A stretch of 64,000 nucleotides of DNA from Albula goreensis (GCA_022829145.1 CM040752.1:37038586-37102585), one strand, 5' to 3'. Counted from the first letter of the stretch, positions 38,087-52,629 are shown. Made by a program: numbers and translations. The notes: a model not told the origin generated them from the sequence alone.

Positions 38087-38710
38087 TCTGCGAGGGGAAG
38101 AGCACGACCCCCGTCTGTCTCACCTGGCAAACACACGAGGCGTGGGACAGTCCGAGGGTCATTTCCTGTTTGTTTGTGCTGTTTCCTTCCTGTATAAAGC
38201 ATTTAGAAGTCAGATATTACCGGTGAAGTAACGTGGCCTGTTTTCTGCTGTCATTCTAACACTGGGTGAGTGTGGTAGACTTGTGGTGGAGTGCTGCTTT
38301 GGCTCTGCACGGATCATCAGTCCGCTAAGTATCAGCCGTCTGATGATGGTATTCTAATCATGTCTCCATGTCGTTTTTTAGACCTTCCTAATGGCCACCA
38401 AAAAGAGGCACTCCCTCTTCTCCACGCTGTGTTTCAGTGTAAACCTTTAGGATTGAAAAGGCAAATCAAAGAATAACAATTCCTGTGATAAATATTGCTG
38501 TCGGGAAGCTCATTTGGCTGTTTCATTTTGTTGAGGAGATTGTTGTTTCTTTGGCTTTATAAGATACAATTTCTAAGTGCAAGTGCCACTCAACCATGGC
38601 TAATATGGCATATTTACAAAAATCAAAGAATGGGAAATATCAAAAACGCTGAGAATCAGTTCTTTACTTTTTGTAATAAAGCTAATAAATTCTTTTGACC
38701 TATAATAAAA
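38087..38710 (+). other. lamtor5 3' UTR
   Basis: About 600 bp after the stop codon without coding features, ending with two close AATAAA signals (38675-38680, 38684-38689) and a third near 38703. Confidence 0.7.
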
Positions 38711-41700
38711 TGTTTGCTTATCTTGGTGGGTATATGGGGTGTGTTTCATGGACACAGATTTGCCCTGATAAAGAATTTCATTTCCAGATAAATCTGTGTG
38801 TTTCTTCCTCATGCTTTATGACTGTTCTGTGACGGAGCCAGGCCAGGAGGAAGAGGAAGATGAAGGTGTCTGCTGCGTGAGAGCTCCAGCTCCTGGAGTA
38901 CATTCAGCTGGCATTATATGGAGTCAGTAAAAGGAGTGTGTGAATGTTGTGACATGAGGGAAAATCACCTTATTGGCCAACCACATAATACAGCTGCTGG
39001 ACTTTCAGCACTACTGGGACATGCGCCCCAGTGCTCACATCTCACACAGTTTACAAAAACACCAGCTACTTCTCATGTTGGGTGAGTGGGGCACATGCCC
39101 TAGTAGCTAAGGTTCTGGTGACACCCCTGCATCACAGACAGGCTAGAATGTTCTCCTAATCTCTCCCGTTCTTTAAATTCCTCCAGATTTTGCTTTGTGA
39201 TCGTACTTCTTTTGGGACAACATTGCATAAATCCACCTACGGTGGTCTGGTTTCTTTGAATCGGCGCCAGTGTTTTAAGCATTTTAAATGGTTCTGTTTA
39301 AATTCAGTCCTGGGTTCTGTACAATAACACCATGGTAACACACCCCAGGTAGTGTTCCATTCCTGTGGATTTCTTGATACTGTTGATTTACCCTTGTCAG
39401 GCCTCAGGGCGGGGCGGAGCCGGCCTGGGGCAGGTAAATCTGTTCCTACAGAACTGTATGTGTACTGGTGTGCTGTCCTTTGTCCCCATCTGTGGCACGC
39501 CAGTCTGCAGACAACATTAATCATTTGCACACAGAGAAATCAGGCATAGTAAATGATTCGGTGTGTTGGTGAGTAAGTGTGTCAGTTGAAGTCCATTACT
39601 GCGTACCCATCGTGGCCTGAGGTGTGTTTGGCACCCTGGTTCATGCCATACTTGTGCAATTCTTTAGTGTAGGTGGGGTGGAGGTTAAACACTAAACCTG
39701 AGTTCTCTCCTGGCTGTTTGTCTGCCTGCCTGTGGTTTACCCCTGCCCAGCAAAATGCGGTACAGGCAAGGGGCAATCAGCCAGTTGCAGTGCCACCCTT
39801 TCAACAGTAGAGGGCAGAAAACTTGAGGAATACAGTCTGGGAGAGTCTGCGGTGATCTGACAGGGCCCAGGCCCTGACCTTCAGCCTGTGAGATCAGGCC
39901 CTGGCTCCACCCAGCAGTGTTGGGAAACGAACCTGAAAAACATTATTAAATTACACTCATACACAACATTGTTATTAAGTGACACAGCCCCTGTACCCCA
40001 CACCCAAACCCTGCAGCAAAAAGACAAATTCTCAGACATTGCACAGCATTTAGAAATACATTTCTGTCAGATATATTTTCCAAAATGTCCATATATTTAA
40101 TATATATTGTAGTTAATGTGTGTGAGGGTGAGATGCCCCTCTGTGCTGGCGTAAGAGAGATCCCACGCGTCCTGAGAGCGCAGACAATCATTCACCATGG
40201 CGACATGCCCACTGCGCCCCCAATGCTCACGCGGCCTGTGCGTGGCGTGCCAATGTCTCCTGTGAGCACGTCCCAAGGAAACATTTTGGATAAAATTTTA
40301 CTCGAATTGCGATTATTAAGCCGACCTCTTGGGTGTCAAGGGTCCATTATTTTCTCCTTTCCACTGTCATCGCAGCAGTTTAATACCTCTAATGTCTTTC
40401 TGCATTACAGGCCTGTGTGGTAAGCCATGCCCGCTGCCAGAAAATCAATTTCATCTGCTTACAGATAAGATTATACTGGGGACTGCATTAATTATGCATG
40501 ACTGTTCTTAATGATTCTAGTGTATTGTACACTTTGCCAATAGAATTGTTGTGTTGATTTAATTCAAACCATGGTCTAACAATTACAATATGGTGTCATA
40601 TTGTCTCTGACTGGTCTTTTGAAATGTTGTACATTGAAATGACCCCTGACAGTAATATGCACGTGCCACGTACAGTCTCTGTTTCCAGTTATCTGAATTC
40701 TGAGCCTGTGAGTGTTTGCATTCTGCGGAGCCCCTAAAGTCCCGGAAGATTATTTTGTTTACCTTGTGGGAACAAGTTGTCTGTCTATAACTATCTTAAC
40801 TTGTGGATCACGCAACACAAGATAAAAAGAAAAAAGTATCACCTTTCGGGCTCCGTAGCATTCCAACAGGATAAACGCTTTTCATTCGAGGCACTTTGCC
40901 ACGAAGAGTTTTGTTAACATTTTGTTTATTATCTAATGTTTTGTGGATTACACGGGGAATAATAACACAAAAATATCGAGACCGTCAACTAAGAAATTTG
41001 CCGCTGCGAACATACGCCTGTCAGGCTCCGCTCTGCCTGTGAATGCTGAGCCAAAACACTCGAGTTCTTTTAAGGTTCGTATTAGTCTTAAGCTTTAGTC
41101 GAGTTAGGCGCAACTGTCAGAGTTTTCCAAGTTAAACTCAGGGTAGTGTCATGTAGAATAAGAATGGAAGGCTTGTCTTAACCCCAAAATAATTAAAAAC
41201 TTTGGTGTTGTCTGTCAATGACTTTTGAAGAATCCAAAAGTAATCCAAAACCTTGTTAGGCCAGATGTTGCATATTTGTTAGATTGTTATGTGATGTGGC
41301 GTGGGGTTCCTCGGAAATAATGAACATACTACCACACCAAGCTGTTCAGAAACTCCTAAAGTACAATTTATACAGGTAGATAGGTGTCTAAGTTACATAG
41401 AATTACGTAGGTTGTGTTGAAATCATATAAAACGTTGCCCCTGCATACAAACATTGCCATGTGGTAATTTATTCTATTCATTTCATTTATAAAATACGAC
41501 TCAGTTTTATGTAGCAGTCAACTGAACGTTACATCATGTGCTAGCTTTATGAACTTCGTGTCGTGGAATGAATTAACTGATAGAATCTTTACTAAGAGTT
41601 TGTGTATTTGATCACTATTCGAAATGCGGATTCGCTTTTTTCTACAGCGAGAAGTTGGTCCGTTTCGCAATCACGTGGCTGCCCTTGTGAAGGTTGCCTT

Positions 41701-42550
41701 GGGCTTTTCTTGCGACTTTACTTACTCGTGCATGGTGTCACTGACATGTTATATCGCAACTCTGCTGAATTCCTGGACGGTGCAAAACCACTGCATCGTC
41801 GCCTCACTGTGGAAGAATTGATCGAGAAGAACAAGATGTAACTCCGCTTCAGTCGCCGAGCGTTCCATTACGACCAGGCAATAGTAAGCAGAGTGAATCA
41901 GCAATAGGATGGAGCGCTAGCCTCTGGACCCAGTATCTGCAAGATCCAGAAAACAACTGAGTGTAATAAAATTTTTGTATGTTTTTCCGAAGGCTTTTGG
42001 TATACTTAACCAAATGAAGGTAAGAACACATTGAGCACAGTACAATGCTTGCTGTTAATGTTTGAACATAATTAGCGATATATGTATGTGATTATTGTTA
42101 GCAGTACTTATATCTCATTGAATATAAGCAATGCGCAAAAGTTTTAAAAATACATATTTCATCAAAGGAATCATTTGGAGAGGGTTTCTGACGCAAGTTG
42201 AACCAGTGAATTATTGGAATTTTCTGCCTGGGACGAAACCTGCAACATATCACAGAATCCAAGTGAGAGCTATGTCAACAAGTTCCGCACTGGCATAACG
42301 AGTGTCTCCTTTCTTTCCAGATAAACAAAACATTTCCATTGCCGGTAGTCGTTACCATTAATTGTTATATGTAGTTGAGCTACTAGCCTGACAATTTTCT
42401 GTTTTCCTGTGCCTTGGTTTAAACATGATTGAAAAAATAGTTTAATTGGCCATTGTTTATTTTGAAAACAAATCAAATTTACCCGCGTTTTAAAAGCATG
42501 AATTGGTTGATTGTCGTTAAAGGATTTTTGAACATACCAACTGCTTAAAG
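38711..42550. other. Non-coding interval after lamtor5
   Basis: No exon or RNA gene recognised. From about 40,720 on, CpG becomes more frequent than in the surrounding DNA, but I see no clear gene there. Short open frames near 41,600-41,840 have no family resemblance that I can name. Confidence 0.45.
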
Positions 42551-42559
42551 AGACAGGTC

Positions 42560-42881
42560 TCCGTATTTTTAAGACGAGTGGTTGCGCTTTCAGTATTTGC
42601 GCAGATCGGTTGCCGTGCGGCTGGAGGCAGTACAACTCGTTGCATCTCCGCGTCATCTTTGCGAGGGAGCCCCAGAGCAGCGCGCGTGCTAGGCACTGCA
42701 TTGCTGGCGGGTAATTTACTGCAACTGCGTCCACAACATCCAGTGACGCAACGGGAGGCACAATCGATCAGTGAGTGTGATAACTTCATTATCTGCTCCG
42801 CACAGTGCTGTCGTGTGAGGGGCGCTATGAAAGTGGGGATTCCTAGGCACGCGCTTGATAACAATTGGACAGAAGTTTTCG
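42560..42881 (+). promoter_or_regulatory. CpG-rich segment, candidate slc16a4 promoter/first exon
   Basis: CpG dinucleotides are clearly denser here than in flanking DNA, and the segment ends in a good donor (TTTTCG|GTGAGT, cut after 42881). The first slc16a4 exon found (from 59060) starts with a splice acceptor and untranslated bases, so a non-coding 5' exon must lie upstream. This is the best candidate I can see, but the link is only positional. Confidence 0.3.
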
Positions 42882-43384
42882 GTGAGTAGAACGCTGTCGT
42901 CACCACTTTAGTAGTGTATACCGCCTCAGTCATTTACTTTTCAAGCCAAGCCTGCATACCTATCAAATCATTTATTTGGCTGTCATTTCATGGCAAGTAG
43001 TCGAGGCAATTGTATGCTGCTGATCAAAAATGCTCAATACCAGCATACACTGGCACCAAATGCTTTGAGTTTGTACTCCTGATGTAGATTTGGCTGCTGG
43101 GGCACCAGATCTGGATATTATGAGGATATTGAACTGTTGGAAGCAGTTAAATCAAAGCTGTCCAAATTGGCAAAACCTCCTGCCAGGAAAATTCACTGAG
43201 CATAAATCAGTCTCTATACTGCAGTGTAATCAAAGATATGGAATATGAAAATAAGACATTCAGAGATGTTAGTTTGTGGGTTTAATTTTGGTAGTGGATA
43301 GAAACACGTCTTATGAAATGCATCAATATAACTGAAGCGCAAGGATAGAGCCACATAATTCTGACTGGATTTTTAATGTATATT

Positions 43385-43480
43385 ACATTAAATTTACATT
43401 TATTCATTTAGCAGACTCTTTATCCAAAGCAATGTATGATGAATACATACAATCATTGTTACAAATCATAAATGCAGCAA
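43385..43480. repeat. Dispersed fish repeat fragment
   Basis: The stretch around CATTTAGCAGACTCTTTATC followed by CAAAGCAATG closely resembles a short element very common in fish genomes (CATTTAGCAGACGCTTTTAT then CCAAAGCGAC). I recognise it from general knowledge and cannot assign its class. Confidence 0.5.
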
Positions 43481-45590
43481 CAACAAAGCATCATAACTAG
43501 AGTTATACAATTAATAAGATAAGAAACAATACATGAATGTAAATACATAATACATCACAAGTCATTGTAATATATAAAACATAATACATCATCAAATGTT
43601 ACATAAAAGTACAAGAAGTGGTAATTGGTATTACTTTACACATATACTTTGTGAAATATAAAGTACATTGCCAGCCTTTCCGTTGTTGTCCTGTAACCTG
43701 TGGCTGCTTGGGAGCGTCTGTCTGTATGACTGAGACAGCTGTGTACTGCCATGCTGTTGGTTTATTTTAAAGTGTTCATGGAGACTTCATCCTGAATGTG
43801 GTCAGTTTTTGAGAGACAGTCCAATTAGCTGCCGTACATCACCCTCTGTCTTACTTTAGCACCCTCTGTAGCCCCTGTTTCATATTATTTGGGAAAACAG
43901 CGAACCCAGGCTCCGTATGTGAATGATATTATGTGACATGTTTATTTCAGGCTCCTCTATCAGGGGCACCAAACACAGGGCGTGTTTTTACACTCCATCC
44001 ATTTATACAGCTGCAGTTTAGCTACATAGCCGACAGGTACTATTGCTGTGTTTTAGCTGGAGTAGTGGCCCAGCTCCCTCACCTTAATCCTGTAATGTCA
44101 CCATCCTTTCTCCATGATCAGAGCAGCAGGAAAGCTGGGGGGTTTGTGCTGGTAAGAGGGGAGAGCGATGCGGAGGCCAGAGCTCCAGGAGCTCAAGGGT
44201 TAACAGCGGCATCAGCAGCAGTTTCTGCCGTCCGTTTGTGACACACGTGTTTCTTCTCTGGCCATGATGAGACTCTACAATAATACACAATATCAACATC
44301 TGTCTGACAGTTTGCACAGCAGCTTTGCGCTGTGCTGAAGGTTCAGTGCACCGGACCCCGGGGCTGTGGGGGTACCCCAGAGGGCTGGTTTAGGGGGGCA
44401 GGACAGCCTCGTCTGCCCTCAACAGCAGAGCGCTCTAAGGCATGGTGCACTGCCTGCGCACGCCTCTCTGGCCTGCAGAAACTTCCTCCAGAAACATGCC
44501 CCTTTCGAACAGCACATCTGTCTGCTCTTGACCTGTGCATTACTTGAACATGATAAAAAAATGAATGACAGCAAGAATAACATGCTGTATTAAAATAAAT
44601 GAACCTACCAATCTATTCAAACCCATTCTGTTGTGCTTTCAAAAGAATACTTGCATTCTCCCATAGAACATATGTGTTAGTCTTACAGAATGTACAGTGA
44701 TGTGCAGTGAAGGCAAGGTGTGAGGAGGGAGGTGTTTGACTGCAGATTGCAGGTAGCAGAAGTTCCTCTTGTTGCCATATAGACAAAAACCAGAGATTTA
44801 TGTTTCCTACAGACCACAGCTTCAGAGAAGGGTGAGGTGAGGTGTGACTTGTGTGTATTTTGGCTGATTGTAGATCAGCTGGCAGCATCATTTTGTAAGA
44901 TTTAGAGGAACATGAAACTCTTAGTAAATAAACTGAGGCTAGTGACCATCACAGATGTGTTCAGACTTAGTGTACTCATTACCTCAATAGAGCAGCCCAG
45001 TACTCAGACTGTTAACAGCACAGTATTTACTTTCATACTGTTTAATAACTATGTGATTATTGTACATCATCTGGCATTATTGTTGAAACATTACTGTTAT
45101 TCAAAACCAAAAGGAAATTTAGACGGACATGCTTGGGTGGAACGAAGTGATCAGCTGTACAGCTTTGAAAATAGACATCGGCCCAACGAGATCTCCTGCC
45201 CCGCCTCTCGGCTCTCATCTCCAGCCTTTTACACACTGGCTGCTGTGCTCTGAAAGCAGAAAGCCATGTGTGGAGGAGGCTGGAGTCACCTGCACCTCAG
45301 CCCACAGCCCAGCCAGATAACAGCGTGGGGGGGCGACACTCGTCTCTCAGGCCAAGCATGACTCAGCTCCTCACTGCATTGCCCTCATGCCAGAGGTGCC
45401 TGGTGGCTCAGCTGAGTTTGTCAAATGAGGAAACGCAATTCTGGATCGGTCTGGTGCTCTGCTGTATAATCCTTCTTTGACTATTCTCCTCAGGCATTTA
45501 GGTTATGTGGTGCCTGACACTCACAGGTATCCTTTGAAAGTCTTTTAGTTTTGCATGTTCACATTCCACATAGAGCAGCCCTGCGAGATA
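43481..45590. other. Non-coding interval
   Basis: AT-rich at the left and mixed at the right. Nothing recognisable on either strand. Confidence 0.45.
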
Positions 45591-46255
45591 GTCACTCTGT
45601 GAGAGGGTTATTCAGTGAGAGGGTTACTCAGTGAGAGGGTCACTCTGTGAGAGGGTTATTCAGTGAGAGGATTAATCAGTGAGAGGGTTATTCAGTGAGA
45701 GGGGTACTCAGTGTGAGGAGTACTCAGTGAGAGGGTACTCAGTGAGAGGGGTACTCTGTGAGAGGGGTACTCAGTGTGAGGAGTACTCTGTGAGAGGGGT
45801 ACTCAGTGAGAGGGGTACTCAGTGAGAGGAGTACTCTGTGAGAGGGGTACTCAGTGAGAGGGGTACTCTGTGAGAGGGGTACTCAGTGTGAGGGGTACTC
45901 TGTGAGAGGGGTACTCAGTGTGAGGAGTACTCTGTGAGAGGGGTACTCAGTGTGAGGAGTACTCTGTGAGAGGGGTACTCAGTGTGAGGGGTACTCAGTG
46001 AGAGGGGTACTCAGTGAGAGGAGTACTCTGTGAGAGGGTACTCAGTGTGAGGGGTACTCAGTGAGAGGGGTACTCAGTATGAGGGTTACTCAGTGAGAGG
46101 AGTACTCTGTGAGAGGGGTACTCAGTGTGAGGGTTATTCTGTGAGTGGGGTACTCAGTGAGAGGGGTACTCAGTGTGAGGGTTATTCTGTGTGAGGGGTA
46201 CTCTGTGAGAGGGGTACTCAGTGTGAGGGGTACTCTGTGTGAGAGTTACTCGGCT
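45590..46255. repeat. ~16-bp minisatellite
   Basis: About forty copies of a unit GTGAGAGGGGTACTCA with AGT/TGT and GAGA/GTGA variants. Confidence 0.95.
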
Positions 46256-47540
46256 CAGATTACTCAGTTAAAGGGTTCAAGGACGCCTTTGCCCAGCAGA
46301 TGCTGGTCTTGTCACTGACGGAGTTTATGCTTTGAAGGAGGATGTAACCAATCAGTGGGGATGCTGGGAGTCTGGCGCTAAACAGTGCTCTTTTGTTTTC
46401 CCATGGAACATCTGCTGTGAGTTTCCTAACCTTGACACCCCTGTCTCCTATCTGCTCCCCACGTCCCTGCTGCCCTCCTTACGCTGTGATTGGCCCAGTC
46501 ACCCAAAGTCCCTCCCCAGCTCGCTCTTCCCCGGAGGACATCGGCAGAGACAGCGAATGGGTGTCTGTAAGCGGCTCAGCAGTGAGATGTTTGCGTTGTT
46601 CTGCCCTGCCATCATCAGATGGAATTTGCTTATTTGTTTGTGGGTACAGCAAGACTGTGTGGTTTACTGTGAACGTCTTTACTGACAGCTGCACATTTCT
46701 CATGTAGTGAAACATTCGTTAGCATGGCAAGAATCATTAAGGCCTTTTTTGGAAAAAAGATTTTAAGTGACTGGTGAAACTACACAGATACACTTGGTGG
46801 TACTCGATCAAGGTGTTCACCTGAGTTGGATCATCTGTCGGATGTCAGAGAAAGATATTTATGAGAATCTAGGTCACAAGGGCAATTGCTGTTTTCGGGG
46901 CTACCTATCAAAAAGGTTTTTAGATTTGTAATTCTAAAACTTTACCATGAACAAGTGAAAAGCTTTCTCAGAATTTTTATTACATCTATTTTGGAAGCAA
47001 CAACTTCTACAAAACAGGTTTGCATTGTACTTTCCCTGAGGCCACTTGCCATAATTGACCTTCTTGCAATATTGGCGCGTTGCTGCTTGGCTGCCTCCTC
47101 CCCTCCCCAGCTGCTCTGGTGGAGCGCGCACTACTCAGGCGTCCTGTCAGGAGAGAAATGCCATTTGCTGTGCGGTGAAGTGTGTCCCAGCTCTCGGCTC
47201 GGCTCAGCTTGGCTCAGCTCAGCCGCAGCAGGCCCGCGTATGATCCTGTCCCTTTGGCTCAGGGCTCTTTCCTCGGCTCCAGTAAGCTTGGCTTTGGATT
47301 TTTCAGCATTGCACGGGTGTAGTTATGTTCCAGACTCAAGCTGTTCTGCTAATGATACGTTCTCATCAGGCGGTTGTTATACCCACTGATGGGGAGTGAG
47401 ACGTGGTGAACCCTAACCCAGGTGCAGTCATTGACTGATCTGTAGACTGATCAGGAGACTTTGGAAAGGAAAATGAGTGCAGGCCACTGGAGAGAGTGAT
47501 GAACTCACTGGTTTGGCCGTTATCCTCTCTGGGACTGGAG
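46256..47540. other. Non-coding interval
   Basis: No gene recognised. Short open frames here are low-complexity or lack resemblance to known families. Confidence 0.45.
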
Positions 47541-48062
47541 GGTTAGGGTTGGGATAGGGTTAGGATAGGGTTAGGGTTGGGATAGGGTTAGGATAGGGTT
47601 AGGGATTGGGTTGGGGTAAGGGTTAGGGTTTGGATAGGGTTGGGGATAGGGTTAGGGTTTGGATAGGGTTGGGGATAGGTTTAGGGTTTGGATAGGGTTA
47701 GGGTTAGGATAAGGTTCAGGTTAGGGTTGGGGTTAGGGTTAGGGTTTGGATAGGGTTAGGGTTAGGATAAGGTTCAGGTTAGGGTTGGGGTAAGGGTTAG
47801 GGTTTGGATAGGGTTGGGGATAGGGTTAGGGTTTGGATAGGGTTGGGGATAGGTTTAGGGTTTGGATAGGGTTAGGGTTAGGATAAGGTTCAGGTTAGGG
47901 TTGGGGTTAGGGTTTGGATAGGGTTAGGGTTAGGATAAGGTTCAGGTTAAGGTTGGGGTTAGGGTTAGGGTTTGGATAGGGTTAGAATAGGGTTGGGGTT
48001 AGAGTTAGGGTTTGGATAGGGTTAGAATAGGGTTGGGGTTAGGGTTAGGGTTAGAATCGGGT
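47541..48062. repeat. Degenerate interstitial telomere-like repeat
   Basis: About 520 bp rich in TTAGGG hexamers mixed with variants TTGGGG, TTGGGA, TTTGGATAGGG and TTCAGG. A higher-order block (GGATAAGGTTCAGG and neighbours) recurs several times, so the tract has grown by secondary duplication of a degenerate telomere-type array. Confidence 0.85.
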
Positions 48063-49285
48063 TAAGAACCAGCTGCTGTGGACATCTGGCCATCAGGCTT
48101 TCTGCAAAAGCTGGAAACTCTGAACTCTGAAGTTTTTCTACTTTGCATACTTTTATAATTTAATAATTTTTTTGTAAATTTGCAAAATATTTTAATAATT
48201 TGAGTGCAGGGTTGAATCTTTGAAAAATGTGCATTGATTTCCAGAGTGTCCCCCTTTTGCTTTAACAGCAGCATACGCTGGTGCTGACTCCACAGAAAAC
48301 CTTATCTTAAATATTTATTCTTCATTTTAAATGTCATAACTTTCTTGTTTAATTTTTTTTCAGAATCCTAAAACTTTCAGTTAACTTCCAGGTTTGAATG
48401 GGAAAAAAAGTTTGAAAACAATGTTCAGTGTGGTCTCAGACTTTTGACCCTGCTGGATATAATGTGCATGCTGGTCAGTCAGTCTCAGTTATACTGAAAG
48501 TAGAATGGTATTTAAAGAGCATATTCATTCCTTTTATGGGTCAAGAACTTGACTTTCCTGTCCTCCTGACTGAGGTTATCTCGGGTCATGATTCTGTGCA
48601 TACCTCTACCTCCGTAAGTCCTGTTTGACATGTCGTTACACAGTAATAAGGATTCCAAAGCCCATCCCCACAGTGGCTTCTCATTGGTCATTCAGTTCAC
48701 CTCTTTTCCCATAGCTCTCTCAAACACTAGTTTCCACAGGCCTGGAGGACCTAAGGCTCAATTGTTCATTAATGTGATTGGCATGTGCCATATATTATGA
48801 CACAAAATGGCTTCCTCTGGTCCTGCTGAGCTGTGGTGCAGAAGGTGGAAGGTGAGCTGTAGTTCAACAGGTAGCAATGGTGGGGTGGAGATACCTACTT
48901 ACTAACACATGGAATAATTTGACAATAAAACTAACTATTCAATCTGTGTCCAATCTTACTCTCTTTACAGGATCCAGGATAAGCAGGAAGTCAATCTTTA
49001 CCTTTGACCTGAGTGTGCCAGCCCATAGGATGAGCACCAGAGAATAAGGCCTCCAGCGTGTCTGCTTTTCACTTCCTGTTCACCTCTCTAATACAGCATG
49101 TTGCCCAAGGAGCATAGCAGGTAGGCCTCCAAGCCTGCAGCTGCCCTCTGCAGTTTCACTGGTTTCATTTGCACACAGGCATTCAGCAGGGCAGCGTTTT
49201 TAAGAGTAAACATCTTAGATACAGATAGATAAATAATTAATTACAAAGTGGGAACACAAGTTGTCCACTTGTAATTACTTATATA
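48063..49285. other. Non-coding interval
   Basis: Nothing recognisable. Confidence 0.4.
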
Positions 49286-49906
<621 letters not shown>

Positions 49907-50099
49907 TTAAGTGGGTCCTGTGTTACATTATCATTATTCTCTTAATCATGGTCATAAGACATTAGCCCTGCAGTCAGGACTGACTATATAGTCAGAGCTA
50001 TCAGAATTCACAAAGCTTATGAATGGCCTTTTTCCTTAGTCATGAAACACCAGCCGACAGACTAAGGCAGAAAGAGGACAAAATATAAACCATTATATT

Positions 50100-50615
50100 T
50101 GTAGACGAGGCTACAACAGACCGTGCTGTAGATAAGGCAACGACAGACTGCACTGTAGACGAGACAACGACAGACCGCACTGTAGACGAGACAACGACAG
50201 ACCGCACTGTAGAGGAGACAACGACAGATCGCACTGTAGACGAGACAACGACAGACTGCACTGTAGACGAGACAACGACAGACCGCACTATAGACGAGGC
50301 TGAAGCAGACTGCGTTGCAGACGAGGCAACGACAGACCGCGCTGTAGATGAGGCAACGACAGACCGCGCTGTAGACGAGACAACGACAGACCGCACTGTA
50401 GACGAGCCAACGACAGACCGCACTGTAGACGAGGCTGAAGCAGACTGCGTTGTAGACGAGGCAACGACAGACCGCGCTGTAGACGAGGCAACGACAGACC
50501 GCGCTGTATATGAGGCAACGACAGACCGTGCTGTAGACGAGACAACGACAGACCGCACTGTAGATGAGACAGCGACAGACTGAACTGTAGACGAGGCAAC
50601 GACAGACGGCACTGT
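50100..50615. repeat. 27-bp minisatellite
   Basis: About nineteen copies of a 27-bp unit containing GACAACGACAGACCGCACTG. The unit is nine codons long, so the minus strand stays open for 190 codons as a degenerate nonapeptide repeat. I do not regard this as a gene: there is no other support. Confidence 0.95.
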
Positions 50616-52110
50616 AGAAAAGCGTTTTGGGTCTCTAATAGTTTGAGTGGGGGGGCACCCATCGATGTGGAGCCCCCGCTCTGAGGAAATGAAGGTGCGT
50701 TATTGTGGGATTGTGGGTGAGGGGACAGTGGTGCAGTCGTATTGGGGTGGAGGTGGGACTGAGGCCAAAGGGGGATTAGCTCACTATACCCCCCGTCCCT
50801 CTGCACCTCGGCCCCCCCAAGGCCAGCCTGTGAGAGGCACATGGGTGCTGGCAGCACACAGGCTCCATTCATCTCTAATCCATTAAGCACTTTCTACCTA
50901 ATTGGGCTCTGGGCTCCCGAGGGCTTCCTGTGTGAGTGTGAATGAGGACTGCAGGGCTACAGAGCACACCATAGAGACACACCCATCACACCTCTGCGCC
51001 AGCGCTACCACGCACCTGTGTGACAGCCGGGGGTTCACCAGGCTGCCCCAGACTGCCCAGGGCCAGCAGCGCTGTCTGACACCCCACCGACTCTGGCATT
51101 ACACCTCAAATTCCTGTGTGTGCAGATTACCACGCAGAACCGCTAATCTCTGCTCAGTGAAACGCTGGTCCCTCAGAAAATGCCTGTCCCTAGTGCTAAC
51201 CGCTCTCATTATGTGTGATACACATTTCAGAATTATATTAAACTTTTCAGCATAATATTCATTTTTTTAGTGGCTGGGCAAATACATACATCACTATTAA
51301 GAGATTTTTCTTTGGCAGTAATTCAGATGTAAAAATCAATATCTCAATAATGAAAGAAGAGCAGAGCCATTTGTCTTTTTTCTGTTGGTTAAATACCACT
51401 TGAACAGGAAATGAAATCTTTTGCTTTGCTGTGTCATGAGTTGGAGTTGATCCACTCTCTTATTCTTGCCCTAACGCCACGGTACTGAGCGCGTGCGCTA
51501 CCGATAAGCCCTGGTTCTGCCCTTCCTGAAGTGAGCTTTTCAGGTTTCCCCAAAGCAATGACCACACCCTGTCCATTCTTACAAAGATGATTTTCTGTAC
51601 CTACTCAGACAAAAGATGTAGGATCGAGCTTCATTCAGGCTCAGCCTGAAACCCCTCCTTCTCCCTCTCGTTAATGCTCCTGTAGTGTAGCGCTATGGGA
51701 GCCCTAATGGCATCCTGAGTGGAGCAGAGGCCCGTGGACATGCAGGGAGCGGGTCTGTTTGACAGGGTGGAGGGAGGGTCACGTCTGAGAGGCAGATCTG
51801 GAGAGGAGTCATGAGGGACGTTTCCCTGAGATGGTTAGAGCCGGAGCTCGGCCCTGCAGCGCGGCCTTTTGGACATGCAGGTTCACTCTCTGGCTTTTTG
51901 AGGTTTTTGTGTTTGCTGGACCAAGCTCTGTGGGTACAGTGCTGTTGTGCCTGAAACTGTAAAATGCTACTAAGCATCAGCCGCTCTGATAATGACAGAT
52001 AATAATAAGAAAATATGACCTCAAACACTGATGGTGTGTACAGTGCATGCCTGTGCTCCACACACCTGTCTGTTTGTCCCTCCCGCCCTCCCGTCCATCA
52101 TCAAACACTC
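50616..52110. other. Non-coding interval
   Basis: Nothing recognisable. Confidence 0.4.
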
Positions 52111-52450
52111 ATCAGCTGTGGAAGAACCTCCACACTTCCGCTGAGAGGGTTGCCAGTTTAGGAAAATCCCCACAGTCTCGATGGGAGGGTTGCCATTTGA
52201 GGAAAATCCCCACAGTCTCGATGGGAGGGTTGCCAGTTTAGGAAATTCCCCACACTCATGGAGTCTTTGCCAGTTTCAAAAACTCCCAAACTCTTGTTGA
52301 ATGGTCACCAGTTTTTGATAATTTTATGGTTTTGCACAGTGGTTGCCATTGCTTGCCAGGTGCGCCATGATTTTTCAGAGCAGTTGCCAGCTGTGGAGGA
52401 ACACCTCACTGATGGAATGGTTGCCAGCTTTGGAAGAGCTCCATGCTCTT
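52110..52450. repeat. Degenerate ~50-bp tandem repeat
   Basis: Decaying copies of a unit containing GGGTTGCCAGTTTAGGAAAA and CCCCACAGTCTCGATGG; clear at the left, barely visible at the right. Confidence 0.75.
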
Positions 52451-52629
52451 GCTAAGGAGTTGCTATAATACCACACTTGTACTACTAATCTCCTGATCTC
52501 ATTATAGGTTCCCCCCCACCAGGGGTGATTACCAGGGGTGGAGGACGGGCTGAAACAGTCCTCTGTCGTAGCATGCTGGGTGACTGACAGCCAAAAGGAT
52601 TAAAGATGGGTGTGATAGATTTGAAAATT

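Noticed and set aside
41602..41841. Overlapping open frames ending VEELIEKNKM
   Set aside because: They looked protein-like at the C-terminus, but I can match them to no family and see no flanking exons.
42578..42889. 103-codon open frame in the CpG-rich segment
   Set aside because: CpG-rich DNA lacks stops by composition; residues show no family resemblance. Kept only as a candidate 5' exon or promoter.
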